From the NCBI RefSeq assembly GCF_018636735.1, contig NZ_CP045200.1, forward strand, positions 1,488,001 to 1,552,000: a stretch of DNA of 64,000 nucleotides, written 5' to 3'. Shown one piece after another: positions 51,060 to 59,997 of this stretch; the stretch's first letter is position 1; each line of letters begins with the position of its first letter. The translations under genes and the position numbers were made by a program. Source of the stretch: Erythrobacter sp. 3-20A1M. GTDB lineage: Bacteria > Pseudomonadota > Alphaproteobacteria > Sphingomonadales > Sphingomonadaceae. Under the pieces are notes generated by a model. The model saw only the letters and a program-made list of their open reading frames with translations. It did no database searches and was not told the origin of the DNA.

Positions 51060-53032
51060 ATGATCCAGTCGATTCCCTTGAAGAAGCTCGTCCCGAGCCC
51101 GCGCAACGTTCGCAAGTCGAGCGATGTGCTGGCTGACCTCCAGCTGCGGGCAGACATTGGTGCGCGCGGTCTGCTGCAGAACCTCGTCGTGCGCAAAGGA
51201 AAGCGCGGCAAGTTCGAGGTCGAGGCCGGCGGCCGGCGTCTCGCCGCGCTGCAGGCACTGGCCGAAGAGGGCCCCTTGTCCGAAAGCCATGAGGTCACCT
51301 GCCTCGTCATCGAAGGCGAGGAAAGCGAAGTTCGCGAGGCCAGCCTTGCCGAGAACTTCCAGCGTCTCGCGATGAACCCGGCCGACGAAGCGCAGGCTTT
51401 CGCGGCGATCATCGAGGCAGGCGCTACCACCGAAGACGTGGCGCGCCGCTTCGGCCTCACCGTCCGATTCGTCGAAGGGCGTCTGCGCCTGGCAAGTCTG
51501 GCACCCTGCGTCTTCGAAGCGCTCGCCGAAGGCACGATTACGCTCGACATGGCCAAAGCCTACGGCGCGATCTCCGACGTGGAGCGCCAAGCGCATGTCT
51601 ATGCCGAGCTGCAGGACGCCTGGTACCAGATCACGCCTGACACGATCCGCCGCATGGTGCTCGACGCAACTGTCGTGGCTCCGATCCGCGAGCGGTTCTC
51701 GTCGGACGCGATGCCTACCTCACTGCGGGTGGCCGGATCGAACGCGAACTGTTCGACGACGATGCCAGCGAAAGCTGGATCGATGTCGCGCTGCTCGAGG
51801 ACCTCGCACACAAGGCCATGGAAGAAGCCGCAGAAAAGGTCGCGATCGAATATGGCCTTGCCTGGGTTCGGCCGACGCTTGGCACCTATGTCAGTCATGA
51901 CCTTGTCGACGGCCTCAATCGCTTGCCCTGCGAGCCTGCGCCAATGACCGACCGGGAAGTGCAGGAGCTCGGCGAGCTCGAGGCCGACTGCGACCGCGTC
52001 GCCGCCGTGCTCGAAGACGAGGAAAGCGATGAGGACCAGGTCGCCAAGGCAGAACAGGAACTCGTCGTCATCGACCGCGCCATGCGCGCGATCAATGACC
52101 GGCCGCCGGTACTCGCCGACGAACTGAAACCGGAGGCCGGCGCCTTCCTCGTCCTCTCGCGCAATGGCGAGCCGACCTTGGTCCCACAGTACTACACCGA
52201 AACCGAAGTCATCGCTGACGAAGGCGTTGTCGAGGCCATCGAGGAAAGTGGCGCGGCAAAGCCCAAAGGAAGTTCGCTGTCGCAACGCCTACTCGACGAA
52301 CTGGCCATGCAGCGCCGCGATATCCTGGCGATCCACCTCGCCAACGATCCGGCACTGGCGCTCGACTTCATGGTCTTCACGCTCGCAGATGCAGATGGAC
52401 ACGACTGGCGCGCCAAGAATGCGTCGACGCTGGTCGGATCGGTTGCGGCTGGGCCTGTCACCGGGTTCGAGGCCAAGGATGCACCGGCGAGCGCTGCCTT
52501 GGCCGAGTTCGCCGGGTCGCTCGATGAAAGCTGGCGTGCTGGTGAAAGCGATGTCGAGCGGTTTGCCAGGTTCCGGGCGCTTTCCGACGAGGCACGCTCG
52601 GACTGGCTTGGCCATGTCGTCTCGCGCACTCTGGTTGCCAGCCTTGCCTGCCAAGGGGAGCGCTCGGTGCCACTGCACGAGGAGCTGGGCTCACTGCTCG
52701 AAATCGAGACCGCACACTGGTGGCGTCCCACGGCGGCGAACTACTTCGATCGTGTGGCCAAGGCTCGCACGCTCGAGGCGCTCGATGCCGCCGGTGGTCC
52801 CGAACTCGTCAGTCGCTATGCCGCATCGAAGAAGGCCGAACTGGCAAGCGCTGCCGAACGCATTTTCTCGGGCAACTTCATCGGCGAGGCAGATATCAAG
52901 GAACGGGCGCAAGCCTGGGTGCCCTCTATCATGCGCTTCGCCGATACCGAGGATGTCGCGCTGGCAGATGCCGAAGCCCACGAACCTGTCCGCGAGGACA
53001 CAATTGACGAACTTGCCGAGCAGGCTGCCTGA
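51060..53032 (+). pseudogene. ParB/RepB-like nuclease-domain protein, broken by one frameshift
   Basis: Two frames give one ~657-aa protein. Frame one (ATG 51060) is a ParB N-terminal domain: IPLKKLVPSPRNVRK, GLLQNLVVRKGKRGKFEVEA, EVREASLAENFQRLAMNPAD and a helix-turn-helix ATTEDVARRFGLTVRFVEGR. The family sequence then continues in the other frame (from SDPRAVLVGRDAYLTAGGRI to the C-terminus LADAEAHEPVREDTIDELAE). One missing base near 51673-51682 (gtggctccg, where gtgggctccg restores the frame) explains the break. Mobile-element ParB-like proteins of this length accompany the helicase and Toprim genes. Real decay or sequencing indel cannot be told apart here. Confidence 0.85.
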
Positions 53033-53062
53033 CCCCTCCTGACAGGTCCAGGTCACTCGGCG

Positions 53063-53096
53063 GGCGGTCCGTCCCCCGCGGGACGGGCCGCCTTTT
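53063..53096 (+). terminator. Rho-independent terminator after the ParB-like gene
   Basis: A 13-bp stem, arms ggcggtccgtccc (53063-53075) and gggacgggccgcc (53080-53092) with one T:G wobble, closes a 4-nt loop and is followed by tttt (53093-53096). It lies 30 bp after the stop and is a very strong terminator for the island operon. Confidence 0.92.
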
Positions 53097-53215
53097 GCTC
53101 GTGGTATCGAGCAAGTTGCCGCTTAAAACATCACAAATAAACCACGTTGCGCTGGCTTCGAGGAAAATCAAGCTGGATCAATCGAATTTTAGTGTGCCGT
53201 CCAATATCTAGGTCT

Positions 53216-53475
53216 GTAGCGACCCTAGAACAGCGAAGGCAGATGTTCCGTATCCTTCTCGAGTCGGACGAGCATCTTTCGGTGGAAGATCTATATAAGC
53301 GCGCTCGCCTCCGTTATTATGGCATCTATCTCTTGACCGTCTAACGAACGTTCTCCTTACTGGAGACTCTCCGTCTATTGGAAAGCACGATTTTGGTGAC
53401 GGCAGAACGCGTTTGGAAGCAATTCCGGAAGCGCAAAAAGATCATCTCACCGACGTAACGACCGTACCGGTCTAA
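53216..53475 (+). pseudogene. Decayed Fur-family regulator fragment
   Basis: Pieces of a Fur/Zur-type protein lie in three frames: LEQRRQMFRILLESDEHLSV then EDLYKRA (the winged-helix region), LRLLES, and HDFGDGRTRLEAIPEAQKDH (the metal-site region, frame beginning 53386). Frame breaks, an in-frame TAA and the missing CxxC metal part after QKDHLTDV show a dead, truncated gene. Fur relatives control iron or zinc uptake. It marks the boundary between the island and the metal-resistance genes. Confidence 0.75.
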
Positions 53476-53491
53476 CTCGGTCATTAGGGTC

Positions 53492-53509
53492 GGGGTTTTC
53501 GAAAACCCC
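53492..53509. repeat. Perfect 18-bp palindrome
   Basis: ggggttttcgaaaacccc is its own reverse complement. It lies between the decayed Fur fragment and the lipoprotein gene and might be an operator or a remnant terminator stem; nothing else supports either. Confidence 0.5.
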
Positions 53510-53692
53510 TACTTTCGTTCATCAACGGACTTGCTGATTTTGTGAGTAGACGTGTGCTTGTTGTGCAACCATCCGAGTGGATCATGTATAGGTCTCTGGG
53601 TGATGGTCAAATTCTCCCCACATTTGCATTGGCGCGGCCACTCCGCGCAGGTATGGTGCACCTGAGTCGCATTGACCGTAGGTATCTCTTCG

Positions 53693-54286
53693 ATGCGAAA
53701 GCGACACCAACTCACCCTGACCGGGCTCGCCGCCCTGCTCGTGTCATGCAATGGCAGCGATACTGCGGAGGCGGATATTGGCAACGAAAATGGGGAACCA
53801 AACTTCGCTGGCGAACAGATCACTTTGACCGGCGATGCTCTTCCCGTCGTTGGTGCAGCATCCGCGACGCCCGGAGCTGCCATCGGCATCACTCCAGCGA
53901 TAGAACCCGCGGCGAGCGGCACCGCGCCAGATCTGACAAACTATGTTGGCAAATTCCCGTTCGACGAGGTCTCTGGTGTTTCCTGGAACGAACACCCAAT
54001 GGTCAAAGCGGGAAGCCAGAAGACCGTGACCGACGCCTCCGTACTCGAGGCGATGGCGATGCCTGGAGGTCCTTCCGCTCCGATCGCGACATACCTGGGT
54101 AAGGTCGGTTCTTGGGGTTGCCAGGTGCACAACTGCGGTGACCATCAATGGGCCGTCTTGGTTGATCCACGCACCGGCGAGACCGATGTCTGCTATCACA
54201 ATGCGGCAAAAGTCCGAGGCAAATCGCGGTGGTTTCTGGCCAATGGTGTCGAAGAAATACGACCCGGCAACTGCGCAGTCGTGTGA
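53693..54286 (+). CDS. Lipoprotein with a CxxHNC loop, lysozyme-inhibitor-like (uncertain)
   Basis: A 197-aa exported lipoprotein (MRKRHQLTLTGLAALLVSC; lipobox VSC, Cys19) with a Thr/Glu/Ala-rich linker and a folded C-terminal domain: PFDEVSGVSWNEHPMVKAGS, then VGSWGCQVHNCGDHQWAVLV and TDVCYHNAAKV. The CxxHNC loop has the spacing of the CKPHDC loop of Ivy-type lysozyme inhibitors, which suggests but does not prove a similar role. Start at ATG 53693; 53672 lies upstream in frame. Confidence 0.65.
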   Translation: MRKRHQLTLTGLAALLVSCNGSDTAEADIGNENGEPNFAGEQITLTGDALPVVGAASATPGAAIGITPAIEPAASGTAPDLTNYVGKFPFDEVSGVSWNEHPMVKAGSQKTVTDASVLEAMAMPGGPSAPIATYLGKVGSWGCQVHNCGDHQWAVLVDPRTGETDVCYHNAAKVRGKSRWFLANGVEEIRPGNCAVV

Positions 54287-54823
54287 CCTTATCGCGAACC
54301 CGTCGAACCTCTACATTTGTTTGCGCGGACAATTGTTCCGCAGGCACGTAACATGCGCTTCAACGCGATGCTTTCGCCCTTGAAGAACTCAGCAATTTGG
54401 AGTGCGATCATACTGGTCGCTTGGGAAATCGATCGCCTTCAGGATCGTTTAATCGGCTCGATGGCGCACGGTTTTCTTGCAACTTTGCCTTGACCGCTGA
54501 CCCTGCGTCTTGTGGATGAACCTGCTAAACACGTTTCCTGCAAAATCAACCTACTCGACTGAAAAAACTTCGTCGTTATGCCCAACACCGAGCATTCTAA
54601 ACTTACTCAACTTTGAGTGTTTGTACACTGTAACTCTCGCTGGGCTGAAGAATACTTGAACTCTATCCGCAATTATTCTGAGCACAAACGGGAGAGCAAA
54701 TTGCGGCTCCAACGACGCGTTCGGCTGCGGTGAGAAGTATGATATTGAAGTCTTTGGATCGGCTGCATGCGGCATGAGTTGATCGGAGTAGACCCATCCG
54801 ACGCCAATTGGGAGAGCCCTAAC
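54287..54823. other. Non-coding gap upstream of gcd
   Basis: About 537 bp with no coding or RNA feature I can support. It is rather AT-rich (for example 54541-54660) and contains stop codons in all frames. It presumably holds the promoter of the glucose dehydrogenase gene. No palindrome stands out. Confidence 0.5.
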
Positions 54824-57247
54824 ATGGAAGTGATCTCGGAACCCCGCGAGCAACGCTCGCTTTGGCTGGCGCGAACCCTTGGCGTCGTAATTGCGCTGAT
54901 AGGTCTCATCCTTCTTGCTGGCGGAGGCTGGCTCGTCGCCCTGGGTGGGTCTGCCTATTATCTGCTCGCGGGCGCGGGACTACTTGCGTCCGGATTCTTT
55001 CTGTTCCGTGGAAAAAGTTTTGGAGCATGGATTTTCCTCGCAATCTTCGTTGCGACCGTCCCTTGGGCGTTCTGGGAAAGCGGACTTGATGCTTGGGCGC
55101 TGGTGCCGCGCCTCACGGGTCCCGCGATTTTACTAGCGTGTGTTTCGCTCGTTTCGCCGACCCTCGACCGAGGGCCTCGCTGGCCTGTCGGACTTGCCGG
55201 TGCTGCATTGTCTATGGTGTTCCTCGCGCTGGTGTTCTGGGGCGCCGCATGGTTGCATCCCGACCGCCCAATCGGTCCTCTGCCGGCCCTTGCGGGGGCG
55301 GCTCCAGCGCAAGCGCCAGCCTCCGACTGGCCAGCGTGGGGCGGGACATTCGCTGGCCAGCGCTACTCAGGCCTTAAACAAATCACTTCCGAAAATGTCG
55401 GTCAGCTCGAGCGGGTGTGGGTCGCCCATACGCGCGACCTGCCCCAAGGGGCCGGCGAAGGGAAATACGCCGCTGAAACGACGCCGCTCAAGATCGGCAA
55501 CCGTCTCTACCTCTGCTCCGCCAAAAACATTCTGATCGCGCTGGATGCCATTAGCGGCCGGGAAATCTGGCGCTACGATCCAAAAGTCTCCAATGCCGCC
55601 ATTCCCTACTCTGCTAGCTGCCGGGGCGTGACTGCCTTTCGAGCGCCGCTTTCAAACCCGGACAGATTGGAACTGACCCAAGGGCCCCGCGCTCAGCCTT
55701 GTTCGCTGCGCATTATAGAGGGAACTCTCGATGGACGGATTATCGCCGTTGATGCGGAGACTGGACGACCGTGTGCTGACTTCGGTCTCAATGGTCAGGT
55801 CGACATCAAACAGGGAATGGGGGTGGTCTACCCGGGTATGGCTGCGATCACCGCGCCTCCGGTGATCGTGCGCGGCAATATCGTAACCGGCCATCAGGTC
55901 ATGGACGGTCAGCGCAACAGTGCGCCGTCAGGCGTAATTCAGGCGTTCGATGCCGTCACAGGTGAACGCGCTTGGGCCTGGGACATGGGCCGGCCGGGTG
56001 AGTACGGTCAGCCCGAGCCTGACGAAGAGTTCACGCGCGGAACGCCCAACATGTGGACAACTGCGTCTGCAGATGAAAATCTGGGGCTTGTCTACCTGCC
56101 CATGGGTAACAGCGCGGTTGACTACTGGAGTTCGGACCGGAGCTCCCAAGAAAATCGCTACTCGACATCATTGGTGGCGCTTGATGCCGAAACGGGCGAA
56201 CCACGATGGCATTTTCAGACCGTTCATAAGGACGTCTGGGACTACGACCTCGGGAGCCAGGCCTCGCTTGTCGATCTGCCCGACGGAACGCCCGCGATCC
56301 TTCTCCCGTCGAAGCAGGGAGAGCTCTATCTACTCGATCGCCGGACCGGCGAACCGCTTCACACCGTGGAAGAACGGCCCGTGCCACAAGGCGGGGTCGA
56401 ACCCTCCGAGCGCTCGCCGACCCAGCCCTTTTCGGGCTTTGCCACTCTTCGCAAGCCTTCGCTGGAAGAGCGGGACATGTGGGGCATGACGCCGATCGAC
56501 CAGATGATCTGCCGCATTCAATACCGGCAGTCGGCGTATGAAGGCTATTACACCGCTCCAACGACTGACCGCCGATGGATCCAGTATCCTGGCTATAATG
56601 GCGGTTCGGACTGGGGCTCTGTAGCGGTCGATCCCCGCCGCGGCGTGATCTACGCGAATTACAATGACATGCCCAATCACAACCGGCTTGTTCCTCGCTC
56701 GGTGGCCGACAAGAAGGGTTGGAAACCGAGAGGGCCGGCGGGGAACTCCGGCAATGGCGGACCGGAAGGTGCAGGCGATCCGCAAGTCGGGACACCGTAT
56801 GCAATAGACGTAAATGCCGGCTGGCGACTTGGTCTCACGCAGTTGCTGTGTAAGGAACCGCCCTATGGGGGTCTGCGCGCAATTGACCTGCAGACTGGCA
56901 AAACGCTTTGGGACAGGCCTTTTGGCACTGCGCGTGAAAACGGACCCTGGGGCCTCGCACTGGGGATACCCTTCACGATCGGGACACCTAACAATGGCGG
57001 AGGAGTGGTCACGGCCGGAGGGCTGATGTTCATCGCAGCCGCGACCGACAACCTCATTCGCGCAATCGACGTCGAAACCGGTGAGACGCTGTGGACCGAT
57101 AGGCTGCCGGGCGGCGGGCAAGCAAATGTGATGACTTACGAGGAGGGCGGTCGTCAATTTGTCGTAATCATGGCTGGTGGCCACCACTTTATGGAGACTC
57201 CGATCAGCGATGCCGTCGTGGCTTACGCATTGGAAAATACCCCATGA
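54824..57247 (+). CDS. gcd: Membrane-bound PQQ-dependent glucose/quinate-type dehydrogenase
   Basis: An 807-aa membrane dehydrogenase of the glucose/quinate/shikimate family, oxidising sugars to the lactone in the periplasm and passing electrons to ubiquinone. The N-terminus has five membrane helices (residues ~15-140), then a PQQ beta-propeller: WPAWGGTFAGQRYSGLKQIT, DALSGR-like repeats, WDYDLGSQASLVDLPDGTP, PFSGFATLRKPSLEERDMWG and the LGIPFTIGTPNNGGGVVT end. Length agrees with Gcd. I use ATG 54824 (MEVISEPREQRSLW). PQQ synthesis genes are not in the window. Confidence 0.94.
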   Translation: MEVISEPREQRSLWLARTLGVVIALIGLILLAGGGWLVALGGSAYYLLAGAGLLASGFFLFRGKSFGAWIFLAIFVATVPWAFWESGLDAWALVPRLTGPAILLACVSLVSPTLDRGPRWPVGLAGAALSMVFLALVFWGAAWLHPDRPIGPLPALAGAAPAQAPASDWPAWGGTFAGQRYSGLKQITSENVGQLERVWVAHTRDLPQGAGEGKYAAETTPLKIGNRLYLCSAKNILIALDAISGREIWRYDPKVSNAAIPYSASCRGVTAFRAPLSNPDRLELTQGPRAQPCSLRIIEGTLDGRIIAVDAETGRPCADFGLNGQVDIKQGMGVVYPGMAAITAPPVIVRGNIVTGHQVMDGQRNSAPSGVIQAFDAVTGERAWAWDMGRPGEYGQPEPDEEFTRGTPNMWTTASADENLGLVYLPMGNSAVDYWSSDRSSQENRYSTSLVALDAETGEPRWHFQTVHKDVWDYDLGSQASLVDLPDGTPAILLPSKQGELYLLDRRTGEPLHTVEERPVPQGGVEPSERSPTQPFSGFATLRKPSLEERDMWGMTPIDQMICRIQYRQSAYEGYYTAPTTDRRWIQYPGYNGGSDWGSVAVDPRRGVIYANYNDMPNHNRLVPRSVADKKGWKPRGPAGNSGNGGPEGAGDPQVGTPYAIDVNAGWRLGLTQLLCKEPPYGGLRAIDLQTGKTLWDRPFGTARENGPWGLALGIPFTIGTPNNGGGVVTAGGLMFIAAATDNLIRAIDVETGETLWTDRLPGGGQANVMTYEEGGRQFVVIMAGGHHFMETPISDAVVAYALENTP

Positions 57248-57353
57248 GAGCCTCCGGCAATCAAGTGGCGATCGACAAAAAGCCAATACAGGAAGCGCCG
57301 GCTAAATGTTGTTGTCCGATCCGTTTAACTGGCTGCAGCTAGGGATCGGGGCC

Positions 57354-57530
57354 TCAATCATTGCCTTTTTGCCAGGCGGTCTCGTTCTTCTTCTCGTAAT
57401 CGGAGAACGCCTTATGCAGCCCGCCGATGACCTCGGCTGCGGTTTCGAACATCGCCCGCAGCTGGGGTTCTTCGACGCGTTCGATGTCCTTGCGCAAATG
57501 ACCGCGCATTTCCTCGAAACGTTCGCGCAT
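57354..57530 (-). CDS. Small charged coiled-coil protein, perhaps truncated
   Basis: A 58-aa, strongly helical, charged protein (MRERFEEMRGHLRKDIERVE, then EPQLRAMFETAAEVIGGLHK). It reads as a coiled-coil. The frame is open to 57572 and into the MFS reading, so its N-terminus may have been lost by the same event that truncated the MFS gene: the two overlap in different frames, and the MFS tail is the +1-frame reading of this gene. Unknown function; the ATG at 57530 is the first that fits the helical sequence. Confidence 0.5.
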   Translation of the reverse strand: MRERFEEMRGHLRKDIERVEEPQLRAMFETAAEVIGGLHKAFSDYEKKNETAWQKGND

Positions 57531-58551
57531 CCGCCGACGAGCGTTTGAGCAATCTTCCGTTGGGCGTGACACAAAGCGAATACCCGATACCCATCGTCAG
57601 CCAGCCCACAAGCAGAACCGGCCAAAAGGTTTGGGTCTCCACCTGCCCGAACACCAGCCCTATCGTTGCCAGCGTGACCAGCAAGAGGCCGCCACCAGCG
57701 ATCATGATCGTGCGATCGTTAATTCGTGCCAGGATGCGCGGGAGGGCGAGCGCAGCCAGCATCGAGCCCGCTCCGTAAGCCGCCAGAGCCAGCGCGACGT
57801 CGCCCTCCGTCCCTCCCATGTTCTTCACGATCACGACCGTGTTGACGATGACCATGGCGCTGCCGGCTGCCGCTGCCAGGGTGACCGCCAGCAAGCCGAC
57901 AAGCCTCGGGGTCTTGAGATACACCCGCATACCGCGCGTGGTTTTACGCCAGACGCCCTCGACACGCTTTGCGGTCGATTTTCTGTACGGCAGAGCCGCA
58001 CTCATGACGAGCAACGCAGAGACTACAAAACCGATAGCCGTTCCCGCGAATAGCCAATGGAAATTTATGATAACAAGTAGCGCGGCAGCCAGGACCGGGC
58101 TGATGAGGCTTTCGAGATCGTAGGCCAGTCGGGACAGGGACAGAGCCTTGGTGTATTTCTCTTCGTCGGGCAGGATGTCGGGTATGGTGGCCTGGAAGGT
58201 AGGCGTGAACACGGCCGATGCCGATTGTAGCAGGAAAATGAGCAGATAGATCTGCCAGACCGCATCGACGAAGGGGAGCAGGAGCGCCACGCCGGCACGG
58301 ACAATGTCCATTCCTACAAGCAGACGTTTGCGTGGTAATTTGTCGGCATAAGCGCCCGCGAGGGGGGCGATGCCGACATAAGCGACCATCTTGATGGCCA
58401 GGGCCGTTCCCAAGACCGCGCCGGCGTCGGCACCGGCGAGATCGTAGGCCAGCAAGCCCAGAGCGACCGTGGCCAGCCCCGTTCCGACAAGCGCGATGAC
58501 CTGCGCAAGAAACAGGTGACGATAAGTGCGATTAGTCAGAACGGAGAGCAT
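57412..58551 (-). pseudogene. MFS transporter, 3' end replaced by foreign sequence
   Basis: The first ~337 residues are a normal major facilitator (FLAQVIALVGTGLATVALGL, YVGIAPLAGAYADKLPRKRL, FLLQSASAVFTPTFQATIPD, WLTMGIGYSLCVTPNGRLLK), close to MFS efflux pumps with the ADKLPRKR loop. After CVTPNGRLLKRSS the family sequence stops and the frame runs through an unrelated +1-frame reading of a small coiled-coil gene (ARTFRGNARSFAQGH) to a stop at 57412. The last two or so membrane helices are missing, so it is probably non-functional. The junction lies at about 57530-57547. Confidence 0.8.
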
Positions 58552-58581
58552 GGCGATGTCTTCCTTCAGCCAGAGCGTGAT

Positions 58582-59184
58582 CTAGACCACGCGCTTGATA
58601 TCGGAGTAGCTGCCGTCGGTCTTGAGGGTCACGGTGACGGTTGCGCCTGAACGATTGCGCCAGAACCACCCATGGCTGCCATCGAAGGCGGCGACGAGCG
58701 TGCCCGCTTCTCCCGTGGATTCACGGCCCTTGTCATACCCGTGATAAGAGATGCCCGGCGCATCGGCATGCGTATCGAAGTTGACGTGGCCGTCCTGCAC
58801 CGACCATTCGTATTGAAGGCTAGCCCCTTCGGCCATGACCGCCTTGACTTCCGCACCCTCACCAGGCGCGAGCGTTAATTCGGTCACATCGCTGCGCGTT
58901 ACCGCTTCGGAGCCGCTATCGCTGTTACCGGCGAGCGTACGAACCTCCCCGATGGCTGTGTTCTGCTCGTCGGCGGCTGCTTCCGCGGCAAGTTGCTGTT
59001 TGATCTCGCCCATCTCGGAATATCCCAGAAGACGGCCCGCTCCGGTCGGATCGATCGCATATTCCGCGGGTAGAACCACGGTGACCAGAAGGACGGTCGC
59101 GGTCACCAAGGCGAACGCGGTCGCCTTGACGAGCTGGCGGTTGGTGGGAAGGTCGCTGGAGGACGGGCGCTGTGAATTGAACAT
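58582..59184 (-). CDS. Membrane-anchored protein of the heavy-metal efflux cluster
   Basis: A 200-aa protein with an N-terminal membrane helix (AFALVTATVLLVTVVLPAEY) and a periplasmic domain (RSDVTELTLAPGEGAEVKAV, VNFDTHADAPGISYHGYDKG, GSHGWFWRNRSGATVTVTLK). It resembles the proteins annotated as 'transmembrane anchor protein' that accompany CzcA and HupE-like genes in sphingomonads; its role is unknown. The WFWRNRSG stretch is the most conserved-looking part. It is 25 bp downstream of the HupE-like gene, so it belongs to the same operon. Confidence 0.8.
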   Translation of the reverse strand: MFNSQRPSSSDLPTNRQLVKATAFALVTATVLLVTVVLPAEYAIDPTGAGRLLGYSEMGEIKQQLAAEAAADEQNTAIGEVRTLAGNSDSGSEAVTRSDVTELTLAPGEGAEVKAVMAEGASLQYEWSVQDGHVNFDTHADAPGISYHGYDKGRESTGEAGTLVAAFDGSHGWFWRNRSGATVTVTLKTDGSYSDIKRVV

Positions 59185-59209
59185 GTCTATTGCTCCTGGA
59201 AGAATGTGA

Positions 59210-59932
59210 TCAGGCTACGGCGAAGCCGACGAGTTGGTTGCCGACGAGCATGAAGCCCGCGGTCATGAGAAGCGTGTTGGCGGCGAAGGCGTGACGTATG
59301 AAGCTCTGGGTTCTGCGCCAGAAGCCCATCACGATCAGGATTGCGCCAAGGGCGAGCAATTGCCCGATTTCCACACCGACATTGAAGGCGAGAAGATTTG
59401 GGACGAGGCCGTCTTCGGCGATTTCGAATTCGATGATCTTCGTGGCAAGGCCGAAGCCGTGGAAGAAGCCGAAAATGAGGGTTGCTGCCTTGGTGTTGGG
59501 CTGGAATCCGAACCACCGCTGGAAGGCACCGAGATTGTCCAAGGCCTTGTACACGACCGACAGACCGATGATCGCATCGATGAGATAGGCGTTGGCGGTG
59601 ATACCGGTCAGGACACCGAAAAGCAGCGTGGTCGAATGGCCGATCGCGAACAGCGTCACGTAGATTCCGACGTCCTTCAACCGGTAGAGAAAGAAGATGA
59701 CGCCGAAAAGAAAGAGCAGGTGATCGTATCCGGTCACCATGTGTTTCGCGCCGAGATAGATGAAGGGCAGGATCAGCGTTCCGCTGCTCTCCTGGATGTA
59801 GCCCTTGTCCCCCTCGGCGACATTGTGCGCCCACGCTTCGGCACCCGAGGCGAGGAAGATCAGCAGAACTGTAGCGAGCGCGAGGATGCGCATGACTGCT
59901 GTATTGGATCGAGATTGCGTTATCGATATCAT
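59210..59932 (-). CDS. HupE/UreJ-family membrane protein
   Basis: A 240-aa membrane protein with about seven helices and an N-terminal signal-like segment (ILALATVLLIFLASGAEAWA). The family signature is LGAKHMVTGYDHLLFLFGVI and FAIGHSTTLLFGVLTGI, with conserved His residues of the HupE/UreJ nickel-type permeases, and GFFHGFGLATKI. HupE proteins move nickel or other divalent metals; here the location in a czc operon points to a metal role. It lies 65 bp after the CzcA gene. Confidence 0.88.
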   Translation of the reverse strand: MISITQSRSNTAVMRILALATVLLIFLASGAEAWAHNVAEGDKGYIQESSGTLILPFIYLGAKHMVTGYDHLLFLFGVIFFLYRLKDVGIYVTLFAIGHSTTLLFGVLTGITANAYLIDAIIGLSVVYKALDNLGAFQRWFGFQPNTKAATLIFGFFHGFGLATKIIEFEIAEDGLVPNLLAFNVGVEIGQLLALGAILIVMGFWRRTQSFIRHAFAANTLLMTAGFMLVGNQLVGFAVA

Positions 59933-59997
59933 TTCGTTCTCCGGTCCCGGATGTCGGCCGCCCGCAGGATTGCACCCTGCGGACGACTGCTCCGGCT

